A DNA stretch of 64,000 nucleotides from Cyanodermella asteris (GCA_900618795.1 UYJD01000002.1:1938908-2002907); one strand, 5' to 3'; shown: positions 22,160-34,722, counted from the stretch's first letter. Numbers and translations: made by a program. Notes: generated from the sequence alone by a model not told the origin.

Positions 22160-23089
22160 GGTATTAGCAAAGCATGTGTCTAGCTGCAGGTTGTCTTGCG
22201 CGTATAGCAGCATTTGGCGGCAGCTGCTTCATCGGTCGCGTAATAGATTCGAGCAGAAAGAGCCATGCGAAGAGTACTGAGGGCGGAGCTCTTCAACGAC
22301 GACCTGTTTGACCTTTGCTGCGCCCAGGTAGCCAAAGCTATACCAGTAGTTGGCCCAACTTGACTGATTGCCCGACTCAACAGCCACTTGCAGGAACAGG
22401 GCGTCAGCGGACTTTATGCATTCGATCCGCCTCAAGGCAAACCAAGCTTCTTAGTTGAATTGATGACGGAGTGAGACGCCGCCTCTTCCGCTGACGGTAA
22501 CACGGAGGCGACAGGGATCCATAAAGCCAATTCCAGTGCGGCTGAGATGGATGAGCTGCGTCTGGTTAGCAGGTTCCGCGAGGTAAGCATCCCGACGGCT
22601 CGAAATGGGATGAACAGAGTCGTAGAGGCGCTCTATGGCAACGCTGCTAGCGCGACAAACGCTTTTGCTGCCAATAGCAGTCAGTGAGGCTGAAGAGTGG
22701 GCAAACTATGGTGGCGACCGTGGAGGGCGGAGGCGTCTATTTATGGCACCGCAGCGGCATCCCTGAATTCTGGTTGACAGCTGATACGCGAATCTCAAAC
22801 ACCGCCTCGCTGCTAGCAGACCCTGCGAAAGACCTCCATGACCATCTTGCTGTCGCTGGCCGCTGCACGACAGCCGACCTAATAGCCGTGTCTCAATCTC
22901 AATCTCACTCTCACTCTCACCCTCCCAACCTCCTCAATCTCGCATTGCGCGTCTTCGTCGCCCGCTCCCAGCTGAAACACCGCCCGCACGACCCCGTCTG
23001 ACCGATCATATACCTGCCACATTCGCTGCTGCACTTGTCGCCTTCACAAGTCTCATAACCATTTCCCACCATCCCAGCACGCCGCCGAA
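22160..23089. other. Intergenic, promoter of the following gene
   Basis: A 930-bp spacer with no supported gene. It holds a TCTCAA/TCTCAC microsatellite and, near its right end, pyrimidine-rich sequence likely to be the promoter and 5' UTR of the membrane-protein gene at 23090. Confidence 0.5.
22891..22920 (+). repeat. Hexanucleotide microsatellite TCTCAA/TCTCAC
   Basis: Five consecutive six-base units, the first two TCTCAA and the last three TCTCAC, about 170 bp before the ATG at 23090. Probably within the promoter or 5' UTR. Confidence 0.9.
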
Positions 23090-24313
23090 ATGCCAGCCAT
23101 GGCGGACGTGACCCTGTGGATCCGTGAGAGCCCTATAGATCAGGCAAAGGACGTCAAGAATACCTTCTCCAGCTGGGACTCGTGCATGAGCAAGGACTAT
23201 TGCAAGTAAGGCAGCAGCCCTAATACCGAGGCGAGCTTCGGGTGCTAACAATCGTCCAGGTGGCCAGTCATTGTCGGTATCATCATTGGTTCTTTGATCT
23301 TATTATCCATCATCTCCTGCCTCGTTCGTTGCCTCTGCTGTGGCCTCGACTGCTGCTGCGGCTGCTTCAAATGCTTCAACGCCTGCTGCGATTGCTGCAG
23401 ACCAAGAGGAGGTAGACGCGAGAAATCGTATCGCGATGAAGGTCCTGGTTTCGGCGCTCACAACCCCTACGGTGGATATCAGCCCCCTCCAGCAGCACCC
23501 ACATACATCATCCAACAATCAGCGCCGCCGCAGCCTCAGCGCTACGAGCCTAGCAGACAATATGCGTCGTTCGACACGACTCCAAAGCGGAGCGTCGCAG
23601 CCAGTACAGCACCGTCAACCGTTCATGACGACGCATTGCCCGCAATGCCGACATGGAAGGACGCGCCCAAGTCGCACGTGGAGCATGAAGAGGAGGAAGT
23701 CGAGATGGACAACTTGAACTACCACCAAGCCCAGCAAGCGCCGATGCTCGCACACCAAGCTCCCGATCCCACGAACCGCCATGCTCCGACACCAGGAGCA
23801 CAGACAGAAGGAGCTGGTCTCTACAACGACCATCCTTCGCACCACGCTGAAGGCGACCTCGGCGATCCCTATGCACACAATGCTGCTCCTTACGGTGCCG
23901 CAGCCGTTGCCGGCGCAGGTCGCAGCCCGTACCAGCAGCACACGTCGCCTCCTCCCCAGCAGTACTCTGGCTACCAGAGCCCGCCGCACGGTGGCGACAG
24001 ATATGTGTCACCGCCGGCACACGAGCCTTACGGCGCGCCCCAGGGAGCTGCGGCTTCATATTTCCAGCATACAGCATCTCCCCCGCCTCCATCATACAAC
24101 ACTGCGCCGCCTTCGCATAGCGGGTACGGCATGACCTCGCCAATCAGCCCGACGAGCACGGCTGGTGGACTGCCAGCTGCTTTGACGCCTGGTGGAGGGA
24201 TTCAGCCTGCGCACCAAGCTCACGGGCAGGACACGGGCGTCACTGGAGGCCATGGACAGTACAATGCCTACCAGGGCGGACATTCCGCTAACCAAGGCTG
24301 GAGAGACGTTTGA
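23090..24313 (+). CDS. Single-pass membrane protein with Cys-rich juxtamembrane segment
   Basis: Two exons, 23090-23205 and 23260-24313 (intron 54 nt, branch GCTAAC), give 389 aa. A short N-terminal region with NTFSSWDSCMSKDYCK precedes one membrane span (WPVIVGIIIGSLILLSIISC). A dense cysteine cluster follows directly (RCLCCGLDCCCGC and CFNACCDCC), likely a palmitoylation platform. The long tail is rich in Pro, Gln, Tyr, His and Gly (YGGYQPPPAAP, SPPPQQYSGYQSPP), so probably disordered and cytosolic. The layout matches a conserved filamentous-fungal family often annotated as fibroin-3-related or Pin2-like, whose biochemical role is unknown to me. No enzyme motif is seen. Confidence 0.85.
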
Positions 24314-26185
24314 TCCTGCACGACGGTGCAAGAAAGGGAAACGTGTATAGTAAAAAAAGCTTACGAGGCGTTCTTAACAGCTTGGGTCGAAGGGATTGGT
24401 TACCATACCCCGGGTTTTGCATTGCATGGTGTTGGGGAGGCCCAGAGGTGGCTACATCTTTACGAGCGACGTTGCAGTCGGGCGTTAATGAGAGATCAGG
24501 AATTCGAACATGTTTGTTTCAGGCCAATTCTACCGCTTCAAGTCCTCAAAGTTTGCGAGCTATCACAAGAGTGCCGTCCCGGAAAGCTGACCAAATATAT
24601 CTATACTAGTCCTGGCTTAACGTCGATGCCAGAAGGGTGATGGCGAGCAAGGCCGTTTGGCTTCAGCAGTTGGGGTCCGCTGATGTCAAAAGACATGTCT
24701 CAGCCGGCCCGTCGGAGAGGAGCTCGGACACTCGAGCGGCTGGACTAGTGTTCGTATGAAACGTGCTTCGAGGCCTGGTGGCAGGTCACGTAGCCAGGCC
24801 ACGAAAGGCAGCGGTATCAAGGAGCGTTGAAAACACCAAGAGTAGCCACGGACTGGCTACTGTTATGCGCTTCTGCAAAGCACCTCGACGACATTTCGCG
24901 TACATGTAGTTTACGAACGTAGCTCCAGATACATAGAACACGATATGTCGGAGAGACTGCGTGAGCATCAAGCCTGACATACTCCGTGTCGACTTTCGGG
25001 CGGAACAGCAGATGCACGCTGATGTAGCAATGCAGCCCACTGCCAGAAGAGAACAGAGTTCAGAGCACGGCTGAGTTGTATCTAGACACTGACTGTATCA
25101 TATCTCGTCCAACGCTGTCTCAGCCAATTCGACGCCAAGCCATCGCGATCCGACTTCCGACCCGCCTTCGAAAATAGATTTAGCCTCCTGTCAACCATCT
25201 ACTCTACGTTCTGTCCCTCTGCCCCGAGATGAGGGGCCGCCTTTCAAGAGAAGCTGAAAAGCAAGTGCCGTTGTCGTGCATTGCGTCAAGCAGCAGCTGC
25301 TGGACAGAGAGATACTGCCATCTCCAAACAATCTCGTCGCCCCAGTGTAGCAGTCTGTGACGCTTCGGAAACAGCGCTGGACAGGGTCATGGCGGCTTCG
25401 CTGGCCGAATCTTCTCCCACGTCTATCCACAGATCCGGTTCGTGCCAGCCTGGATACGAGCACCGAGCCAGGGTTATCCCAACCATGATACACACCTCTG
25501 TTTCCTGCTGCCAACGTGGGCACTCTCCTCGTGTTTTTTCCCATCTCTCTTCGTGGATGCTCCTCCTTGGAACACCTTTCTCCCTCCTAATCTGCCAGTT
25601 TGAGCCACTAAATCTCAACTCCCTCCTCCGAATCCTCGGTTCCGCCATCCCTGCTTCCGATTTAATCGATTCCCATCCCTGCTCGAGGCCAATTTGGAGG
25701 CACGTGTGGCTAATCCATGCGTCAAAAGCGCGACGGCGCTCCACCTCGGCGCCAGGTCGCTCGCTTTGGTGCCCTTTTTTTCTGCCCATTCACTGCCCTG
25801 TCGCGCATGCTTGTGTGCCCGCCTTGCGCGAACTAGAATAATGCCTTGACGAAAACGATTCTCACCATCTCACGAATTGACGACCTGCATTTTCTGCGTC
25901 TGTCACCACCGTCTCAACTGCCTGCTGGGGTGCTGCCCAGCTGAGGAACTTCGCTACCCGGGAACAATCACTCTAGTCTGAGCCAGCCAGTCCACTTACA
26001 CACTTCCTTCACCCACCATCGCGCCGCGCGGAGGCCTTGTTTGATCTGCTACCCGGTTCGCGCTTTTCACGCCCTGGGGCCGTTGCTGCTTTCTTTGCTT
26101 CTTATCTGGATGCATGACTTTGCTATCTAGCACATCTCATCCTTTGCCTACTGTACGCCTGTGATAACACCTACGGACCTGCGTC
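24314..26185. other. Long intergenic region, no gene supported
   Basis: About 1.9 kb. Two long frames overlap in antisense (25281-25841 + and 25286-25789 -), but neither has a family motif, so I read them as chance openings. The right part is pyrimidine-rich and is a likely promoter with a long 5' UTR for the gene starting at 26186. Confidence 0.45.
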
Positions 26186-27736
26186 ATGGTTCAGTTCTTC
26201 CTTTCGTGGCAGCTCTGGGAGCAAATGACCTTTGTGAGCTATTCCTCCCTGAGGCTTCCGGATTGTGCTAGTGACCACGATGCTGGCAAGACGTTACCTC
26301 ATCGTTACGGGCCCTGAGCTAACCGCAGATCTTAGGCTCTCGCTTGTGCCATGGTTCTGGTTGTCGCTGCTGCCCTATGTCGAAATTGCTGGGACTGGTG
26401 GAATCTACGCAAGCATGTGCGCATTCTCAAAGAACAGCAAGCCGAGCAAGCCAAGCTCATGCAAATACACCCTTCGATGCGAGAAAGGCAGTTGAAGAGC
26501 CAGGTTCCCTTTGGTATCCGCGCAATTCAATCGGGTATTGAAGTTAATGGCGTTTGGATCAGTCGGCCTAACTCGACAATCAACTCCCCTTCAAATACCA
26601 CCCCGACTAGTCCGTCGGGACTTGAGCCCCGACGAGCACTTGGAGACAAACTAGCTTTGGCATCTAAAAAGGGGGATGAATCTCTCAACCCGGTGGCAGC
26701 TGCCGCCAGACAATTGGAAATGCAGACTGCAGGAGGCAGGACTATACCCCCCAGAGCGACTAAAGATCCTTTCCGGGACAGTATGAAAGCAGCGAGTCAA
26801 AGGAGCGAAGGAAGCGACAAGAGTGATTCGGATAGCCATAATACACGAAAAACGAGGATCGCTTTAAGCTATCGCGACATGCCGGATGAAGAAGCTGGCT
26901 ATCATACGGCAGCCAAAATGCAGGCATCGAGGCGATCCAGCCAGATGTACGCGACTGAGCAGAATAACCAGTCGTCAGATTACTTTTCAGGAGCGGCCAA
27001 CCAACCACAAGCCTATGTACCCACGCGTCGGAATGACCCCAGAATCAGCAACACCAATACATATTCGCCATCCGAGGCCGGTCCTTCCCAACGTCCAGCT
27101 TACGGTCGGAGTAGCAGCAACTACGGCTACACATATCCCCAAGGCTATGCCCAGCCAAGCACGAATCTTGATAGCCAAGTACAACTGTCGCCCATCGAGC
27201 TTGACATTGGCGACGGCTATGCTGGACCTTCAACCCGTCCGGCGCATCAACCACCAACTCGCGATATCCGCAACAGCAACTACGGCCTCGTCTTCTCCAA
27301 CCTCGATCCCCCCCCAAATTCTCGTCCCGGCCAGCCTCGCACTCATACGCCCTCGCCACCCGACTCGACGACCGCGGACGATCCCTTCGCTACCCCGCTC
27401 TCCTACCCGGTAGGCCAACGGCCGCTTTCCGAGCCGGCATCCGAGCCGGCGCCCCCGGTACGACAGATCACGACGCGAGCCGATGCCGAAGCCGAGGCTT
27501 CGAACATGAGACGCGTAAACGAGGGCTTCAGCGTTGCGCGGCAAGGTCGGAAAGGGGATGAAGAGGGACTTGCTGCCGCAGCAAGGCATTTAACAGCATA
27601 TTCCGGACCATCCGAACGCAATAGAGATTCCGGAGCGGAAAAGAAAGAGAGAAGGAGGTTACAGAAAAAGGAAAAGAAGGTCGAGCCGGCGGTGCCTGAA
27701 GAGAAAAGGGAGAGTCAGTTCAAGGAGAACATTTGA
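26186..27736 (+). CDS. Unknown fungal protein with N-terminal membrane anchor
   Basis: Two exons, 26186-26233 and 26336-27736 (intron 102 nt), give 482 aa. After MVQFFLSWQLWEQMTF the splice joins one hydrophobic segment (ALACAMVLVVAAALC), followed by a basic, Trp-rich start of the inside region (CWDWWNLRKHVRILKEQQ). The segment PFGIRAIQSGIEVNGVWIS is the most ordered-looking part. The remaining about 380 residues are Ser/Pro/Asn/Arg-rich and probably disordered, ending in a Lys/Glu-rich tail (KKERRRLQKKEKKVEPA). I do not recognise the family. It may be a type III-like anchored scaffold, but no function can be stated. The intron phase and the membrane segment created by the splice support the model. 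Confidence 0.8.
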
Positions 27737-28040
27737 TGGATGTGATGACGCGGCAGCTGGACGATATTAGATCACGAAAAGATTCGGATTTGGATCGAAT
27801 AGGGAGGCAATCTGCTTGCTAAATAATATGGCATCGTGAAGCGGCCTAATGCATGAACCCGGGGAAGAGGACATTGATATGGCACAGCATACTGGATGGA
27901 GTCCGGTACGAGAAAATGACTTGCATTTCCTAATGATATTGAATGATTCGACCAATTTTCTGTATTCCCGCTTTTCCCTCCTGACCTTGGCACTCATACC
28001 GCAAGCATACGACGACAAGCAAGCATAGATGCTCCCATGG
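27737..28040. other. Convergent 3' intergenic region
   Basis: A 304-bp spacer between the convergent membrane-protein gene and MED16. AT-richer than its neighbours, with nothing else recognised. Confidence 0.5.
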
Positions 28041-31010
28041 TCATTGTTCCATCGCAATGTCCGTCTCCACCGTCTCCTCTTCGACTCCCTTCCCCACCAC
28101 ACTAACCCAACAACCGCCACAAACACACTTCGGACTAACCGTCAAAATCCAAGCCGCTCCCGGCTTCTTCTGATCCACATTCTCCGTGACGCTCCCGCAT
28201 CTCACACACATCTTCAGCTCCACCCCGGGCGACCCCTTCCCTCCCTTTCCCTCCCCACCGACGGCACCGGCAGCCACCTTCTTCCTCGACTCATCCCAAA
28301 CATGCCTGGCGCGAAATTGCCTCGCCGCCGTATCCGTCCCGAACCCCAGAATCGTGTAATCGCGAAACGACAGCTTGGCCTCGTCAATCGACGAGCGCAG
28401 GTTGATGGCTCCGGCCGTCGTCAGCTGCGCCAGGAAGTGTATGTTGAACTGGTTGTTGAACGTCGCCGTCTGGAGCAGGTTCGCCTCCTGCTCACGGAGC
28501 ATCAGCTCGTTGACCTGCGGCGGTCCGCTCCCATCGTTTGCGCTGCCCCCGGACCCGCCGCCTCCCTTGTGGATCTTGCCCCATACCGTCTCGCAGCTGT
28601 TCAGGAACCGTTGGAAGTCGTTCAGCGTCACGATCGTTTCGTCCTCGCTGCGCTGCCACGGCTCCCATTCCGGGCCTGCGTCTTGCGGATCGACTTGCGC
28701 GAACATGCGGGTTTGCAGTTGCGTGACGCGGGTAGTCACGGCCTTGAGCAAGTTACGGCCAAACGGGGTGCCGATTAGGGCACACGCAATGTGCGCATTG
28801 GGCGACGTCTGGGTCGGGAGCTCGTGAGGTGGAAACGGAATCTCTTCGGGTTTGAATTGGCGGGGCGAGTTCATTTGGCGGTTCACGAGTAGGATTTGGG
28901 CCAGGATCCAGTCGAGGAGGGTGGTGAACCAGCGGATGTAGAGACCGACAGCTTCTACGACATCCGGTTGCGAGATTCGAGGCTTTTGTGTCCCGGGCGC
29001 AGGCGACATGCTGGCGTGCATTACCATGTAGCATTGCCGGACATTGAGCAGGATCCACGCTTCGAGAGATGCGGCTGAGCGTCCTTCGAGATCATTGCCG
29101 TGTCCGAGGGCCTCCTGGACACTCAACAAGCGCTGAATATGGGGCAGGCCGACAATTCTCTCGGTCTGCTCGGCGAGTCTGACGGTAAGGCGGGTTCCTG
29201 GTCCGACGTAGTAGTGCAGAACACTCAGTCGGAATGTCTCCGCCTGATCTGGAGTAAGCTGCTGGGACAAAGCTCGCATAGCAACGATAAGATCGACAAT
29301 CTCAGCTGATTGAGCGGCATTGAGGAGTTCCAGGGCGAAGACGGCGCTGGCTTTTGCCTTGAAATCCGAATCTGTGACCTCCATCAGGGGGACCGAAGCC
29401 TGAATCGGCTGCAATTTAGGTGAGCAGCTCAGGCCCATTGTTGCTCTTACACAAGCATGATGCGATGCGACATTGTGTAGACACGGCTCGCCGCTCGTGA
29501 AAGCAAAGCCTATCGCGTGAAGGCCGGCGACGCTGTCGTTCGATAGGTCAAGTGGAGGAATCTTAAGCTCCTTGTCGCGATACTCGATTCGCCCGTCGCT
29601 GTAGGCGAACGAAAACATGCTGCCATGACGATGTTCGCGGACATCCAGCACAATGCCGTCGAACTTGTGATCGTCGAGGCGGCGAATGTAGAGCTGCTCT
29701 CTGGGCGCGTGGCGAGGTTGTTGCTTCGTTGTCAAGCTCGCAAAGCAGGGGTCCACCTCGGGCTTCATCATTTGGATCTCGTATTGTGAGATGACTGTCC
29801 CGGCTTGGTGTCCTGCCGAAACGTCCTGCTCCGTCTCGGGCATTGCGTGACAAACAACGAGTAGGCGGAGACGGCCTCGATCATCAGCTGCAACTGTACG
29901 ATCTAGCAGCAGCCTAATGAACGAGACCCTGGTTGGCGTATCCATCTCAGGAACACCGTTGGTCAACTCGGGATTCACAAACGGCAGATTCCCGATGGCA
30001 GTATGAGTTATGTGTGGCGTGGCCGTCTGCGGAGGTTGCTGACCCTGCTGAGCTTGCCATCTGACATTCACGGATTTGACGTGGATCTGTTGACTTGTAT
30101 CGATAGTAGCCACCAACATGTCTCCGTTGGGATACTGACCTCCACCAGGGACGCAGCATATGGAGGCATGTGTAAGAGCCGCGTTCGAGTTGTCGACTTG
30201 AAACAGATCGTGTGATGTACTTTCCCAAGTTGGCTTCGTGTCTTGCTTGCTGTAATAGAGAGTCATCTTTCCGACCGTTGTCAAGGCCACAAAAGCGGGT
30301 CGACCGCTGCTGTTGGGGCCGTTGGCTGGTATTGGGTTGGACGGTCCTATTGCAGGAAGTGTGTCGGGTTTCTGGTAACCCCAGGCAGCACCTTGTTTGT
30401 GAGTCTCTTTGTAGAAAGTAGAACCACCTTGATACTGGAGTCTGGTCAGCTTCGTTACATCCACCCGTTCACAAAATCTGGTTCCTACCTCGCGAGCTGC
30501 GGTCAGCCAATGCATTCCCACCACACGATGCGCGTCGCTTCTGTTACTGTTGAATGCATATAGTACGTAAAACTTGTCGTAACATGCCATATAAGGCCCA
30601 GTACAGAAGATTCGCCCGAAAGTATCAATGACGACAAGCTCATTCCCCGATCCATGGGGATTGAAGGAAATATGCATAATGTGTGAGCCATCGAAAATGA
30701 CCTTGATCTGCATAGGCAATGGTTCTGGAGCCGTGATCTGTGACGACCAATCACCTTCACGCGATCGGAATCGATATGATGACATCTGCAAATTCTTCTT
30801 GTCCTCTGCTATGGAGGCAAGGACGCCAGAAGGCGACCATGATAGCTTGCTACGGTGTGGTCAGAAAACGAACGTGACAGGTGCGTGTTGGTGGGCTTCA
30901 TACTCGCAGCAACCAATTCTCCTCAGCTCGTCGACGCGGTCCCGCAGACCTGGTGCTTGGGCCTGTGATGCGGGAGCGGTGTCCCTGAAAAGGTCGTCGA
31001 GGTCGTCCAT
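28041..31010 (-). CDS. MED16: Mediator complex subunit 16 (Sin4)
   Basis: Tail-module subunit of the RNA polymerase II Mediator, linking activators to the polymerase in the nucleus. Two exons, 31010-30904 and 30849-28041 (intron 54 nt), give 971 aa. The N-terminus MDDLDDLFRDTAPASQ is typical of fungal Med16. Exon 2 opens with KLSWSPSGVLASIAED, which begins the WD40-like propeller domain and continues to about residue 450. An alpha-helical region follows. The C-terminus has CVRCGS about 25 residues before CVCGGCW, a probable zinc-binding finger known in fungal Med16. The first exon was placed by matching phase and by the acidic family start. Length agrees with filamentous-fungal Med16 proteins. 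Confidence 0.92.
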
Positions 31011-32005
31011 CGCGGCCGCTGGATACGCTTTCGGGTACTAGATGACGCTCTCCATTGCAGACAGCATGGCACGAGGTTGTGGGTTGTTTCGGTTCGATTG
31101 TTGGTGACCAGTACGTTGGTGAATCCGAAATCGCTTTCAAGAACAGTAGTCGTGAGAAAGAGTCGGCCACTCTCGCGGCACTTGCTCGATACAACTGCGG
31201 CGACAAGGGACAGGTGAAGCGGTACTCGCGCCTACCGTTAATTGTGGTCGTGCAGCGCCGAAATTGACATTTGACCGGCTGTTCCCCGGAATAATGCAGT
31301 AATGACAGTCGTGATCTCACGATCGCCAGGAGGTCTTTAACCAGAATGAACTGTCTGCTGCATGACAATCGGGGTATATTATACAAGCAACGCCCGTTTT
31401 TCAAACTCAACAGGCTGTATCCGTCCTTGCCGATGCGACGACTATGGGCATGCATAAGCTGTGGTTCTGGGAAAAGAGAAAATTGTACACTTACTATTCC
31501 CTGAATGCCGAAGTGCTTGAGTGGAATGTGTGGTCGTTGTGGAGGAGCACAAAATAGTGGTTTGCAGGGTATCGTCTCAGGCAATCTGGTGTTTCTAGTG
31601 CTCACGACGCGTCTCTGTGGGACTAAAATCGACGACGCTAGGGGCGTGAAGCTGCTTACAGCGCACCCATTCAGTTGCGACAAGCTCACCCCTAGTCGAT
31701 TCCGAATGCCCACTACGATGTGGCTTGGACAAGAACGATGTTGCGCTCATATTTACAGTTTATAGATAGCAGCCTTCGAAGACAACAAGGCGTCGCGTCT
31801 CTCGGCGCATTGCCCACCAAGGTAGCTGAACGTCTCCGTATCGGAAGGATAATTCGTTTTTGGGTATCACATTTTGTGGTCAATAGTGTATATCTATCGG
31901 CAGTTCGAGGTGAGATGGTACCAACAACTGAAGCTTATCGGTGACCGCAAGAGGCCGGAAAACTAAAGGTCAGAACCGAGTGCCCGACCACAGTGGTGTA
32001 CACGA
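31011..32005. other. Intergenic upstream of MED16
   Basis: About 1 kb between MED16 (start at 31010, -) and the 3' end of SGT2 (-). Short frames only; no gene supported. Confidence 0.5.
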
Positions 32006-33185
32006 TCACTGGTTTCCACGACCTCTTCCAGCTCCCCCAGCGCCTCCAGCGCCGCCCGCTCCGCCGCCCATCAGATTGCGTGCCATTTCGGCGATGCTGG
32101 GATCCTGCATCATCACACTCAAATCCGGCATGCCGCCGCCGCCGCCGCCACCTCCTCCTCCACCCATTCTGTCCGCCATGGATCGTAGCTGCGGGTTGTT
32201 CATGAGGTTGCTCATCATATCCGGGTTGCTCATGAGCTGCTGAGCCATGTTTGCGAACATCGGGTTGCTCAGGAGGCTTCCCAAGTCCGGCATGCCTCCT
32301 CCGCCACCACGCCCACCTCCGAACATGCCGGCCAAGCTTGACAAGTCCGGCATGCCGCCAGCTCCGCCACCTGAGCCTCCAAAGCCGCGGGCTCCGCTTT
32401 CTGCCAGCTCTTCCGCTTCCTCTGCAGCGCCAGCGCCTTCCTGCTCTTCGACCTTCTTCTTCGCTGTCTCGTAACCTCTCTTCATGGCATCACGGCCGCC
32501 GTTGCCTTCCGCATCGATGCCCTTCTTGTAAGCTTCCATACTGGCCTTTGGGTCGCCGAGTGCATACTTGGCGAGGCCCAGACGGCTCCACGCCTTAGTG
32601 TACTTTGGATCCGCTGCGACGGCCATTTCCGCATCTTCGGAAGCTTCAGCATGCTTGTTCGTCGCACCGTACGCCGCCGCGCGATTTGAAAGATAAATTG
32701 GGTTCGAAGGCGACAGCTTGAGTGCTTGCGAGTAGAGGTCAATTGCCTTTGCATAGTCCTTGGCCTGCATCGCCTTGTTTCCTTCTCCTTTGAGCTTCTC
32801 CGCCTCGGGGTTCGGTGCCGATGATGTGTTAGGTGTCTGGTTCGAGGCTGATGTGCTTGTTGAGCCTGATGCAGAGCCCGAGGCGCTCGCGCTTGCGGTT
32901 GTCTTGCCCTTGAGCTTCTCGTAAACACTATATATCTGAAGCAGGTTCTGTTGGCCTATGGCATCTTGAACGGCGGCGGTGTCTGTTGGATCGACGTGGA
33001 AGGTGTCTGCAATGCATGATGTAGCGACTTCGACAGATTCAGCATCCTCATTGCTGATGGTGCCGTCCTTGAGGGAGGTGTTCAGAAAGTCGATGATTGC
33101 GAGCGCAAGGCGCTTCTTGGTATCTGTAGGTGGCGCCTGCGATGCGTTAGCTGGGAAGCGTTCAGACCGTAACTATGCTTACCAT
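32006..33185 (-). CDS. SGT2: Small glutamine-rich TPR co-chaperone Sgt2/SGTA
   Basis: Receives tail-anchored proteins in the cytosol and hands them to the GET pathway; also binds Hsp70 and Hsp90 tails. Exon 1 carries only the start codon (33185-33183). After a 46-nt intron, exon 2 (33136-32006) carries the rest, giving 377 aa. The N-terminal dimerisation domain (KKRLALAIIDFLNTSLKDGT) binds Get4/Get5 in yeast. A Ser/Ala/Thr linker (about residues 80-110) precedes three TPRs (about 113-230: AEKLKGEGNKAM, YSQALKLSPSNPIYLSNRA, AWSRLGLAKYALGD). The C-terminus is Gly/Met-rich with NNP-type repeats (LLSNPMFANMAQQLMSNP), the substrate-binding region. No ATG exists in frame upstream of the TPRs within exon 2, so the isolated start codon is needed. 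Confidence 0.93.
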
Positions 33186-33789
33186 GATGAGAGTCTATGT
33201 CCTGACTCGATAGAATATTTACTGGGAAAGTGACGAGGTTATGTGTTGTTGATGCCTTGAACAAACTTCTAGAAGGTCCGCGGGGCGGAATCGCATCGAT
33301 GTGTTTCGCCGTCGGCTGCACGTGGGGCCGATTCTCCCTCGTCACCACCCTTGAGCTACCTCGCTACCTACTTACTCAGGTACATTTCGTACATTTGGTT
33401 TCCCTTTCCTCTCATCAACATCCATTAACTAGCGATCGTCTTACTCATGATACTCTCAGACAGTTCTCTCTCATAGAGAATCACAATCATGCTCCGCTAG
33501 GAATTATTTCTGACGTTTGCGAGAGACTCCAACCAAGATACGCTAAGAGGGACATCCCGACACTACCACGACTCTGTATATAGATATAGATGCCCAACTT
33601 TGAGCTCTGACCAACGACACAGTTACGATAACGAAGACGTACTAGCTGGCAAAGTTTCAATATTGCAGCTTGACTAGGCATCGCTCGATGTTTCTGCGAA
33701 GTCCACATACTGGGCAAATTACGCCACATTACTGGTAAACATCACCTCTCAGATACTTTTGCCACCATATTCGCGATCGACCCATAACC
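33186..33789. other. Intergenic upstream of SGT2
   Basis: A 604-bp spacer. No gene supported. It marks the left edge of the accessory metabolic block. Confidence 0.5.
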
Positions 33790-34722
33790 TCAGGCCTTCT
33801 TCTGAATCCATGCACCAACGTCATGACCCCATTTCTCTTCCTTTTCAATTCCAGTTCCTACCGACAGCGGTGGGCTGATGTGGTTGTGGCCTGCCACGTA
33901 CAACTCCTCCGGCTTGGTCCCAGACCATGCATCCATGAAACGCTGTATAGGTCCCAAAATCTCGTCCTGCGGGTCAAGTTCCTCATATACAACCAAAAAG
34001 GGTACGTTTTTCAGCTCCGTCTCCTGAGGCTGCGCTCGCTTGAGCAGACCCACAGGACAGTCCTCCTTCATTATCTCCTTCGAGCCGTAGTAAACCGATA
34101 GAACATCATCACGACTCGCGTCCGCAGCTGCAAAGTCCATCGGAACCGACAATTCCACCACGCCAGCGAGCTCTATCCCGCTCTGAGCGGCGTCATCCAC
34201 AACCTTCCGCCTCGTGTCTCGGAAAAGGGGAGAAAGCAGGAATGTTGTAATGTGCACGCCACCGGCCGAAGCACCCATCAAGAAGAGCTTCCGTCGCTTT
34301 CCAGGCTGCGAGAGCTCCCGAACGATCCACTCGACGGTCAGGCCGACGTCTTCTCCTCCGCTTGGAAACCTCGCGCCGTGGGACGTCAGCCTGTAGTCGA
34401 TGATGACGACCTGGAAGCTGAAGTTCTCGGCGAAGAAATGCCCAATGTTGTGGTGGGCCAGGCCATTGGCGATGGGTAGTGTCTTGCTGCCTGTAAAGAA
34501 TCCACCTCCGTGGACAAAGACGAGGATGGGAGATTCGGGAGACGATTTAGTGGTTGAGGTGTAGACGTCTAGCTTTTGTCGAGGGTTGGGCCCGTAAGAG
34601 AACTCCTCGACGGGCGTCGATCTGATTGCGCTTTCGTTCGCTTGGAGTAAAGGGGCATATGTGGCAAATGTAGGCCCGACACAATCCACAACTGCGGTTC
34701 CGAAGTTAGGTAGAGAATCCAT
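33790..34722 (-). CDS. Alpha/beta-hydrolase (carboxylesterase-like)
   Basis: Single exon, 310 aa, no signal peptide, so probably intracellular. The oxyanion-hole motif HGGGF is at about residue 72, in VFVHGGGFFTG. The nucleophile elbow is GASAGG (FLMGASAGGVH). The acidic residue is probably in YEELDPQDE and the catalytic His in AGHNHIS. This fits the esterase/lipase class related to BD-FAE and kynurenine-formamidase-type hydrolases. The substrate cannot be told from sequence. Its position beside a lactonase, a transporter and oxygenases suggests release of an ester-linked or acylated intermediate, which is inference. Confidence 0.88.
   Translation of the reverse strand: MDSLPNFGTAVVDCVGPTFATYAPLLQANESAIRSTPVEEFSYGPNPRQKLDVYTSTTKSSPESPILVFVHGGGFFTGSKTLPIANGLAHHNIGHFFAENFSFQVVIIDYRLTSHGARFPSGGEDVGLTVEWIVRELSQPGKRRKLFLMGASAGGVHITTFLLSPLFRDTRRKVVDDAAQSGIELAGVVELSVPMDFAAADASRDDVLSVYYGSKEIMKEDCPVGLLKRAQPQETELKNVPFLVVYEELDPQDEILGPIQRFMDAWSGTKPEELYVAGHNHISPPLSVGTGIEKEEKWGHDVGAWIQKKA

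Noticed and set aside
25281-25841. Overlapping antisense frames of 186 and 167 codons
   Set aside because: Neither has a domain, a signal or a plausible splice pattern; the GC-rich region before the 26186 gene opens frames by chance.
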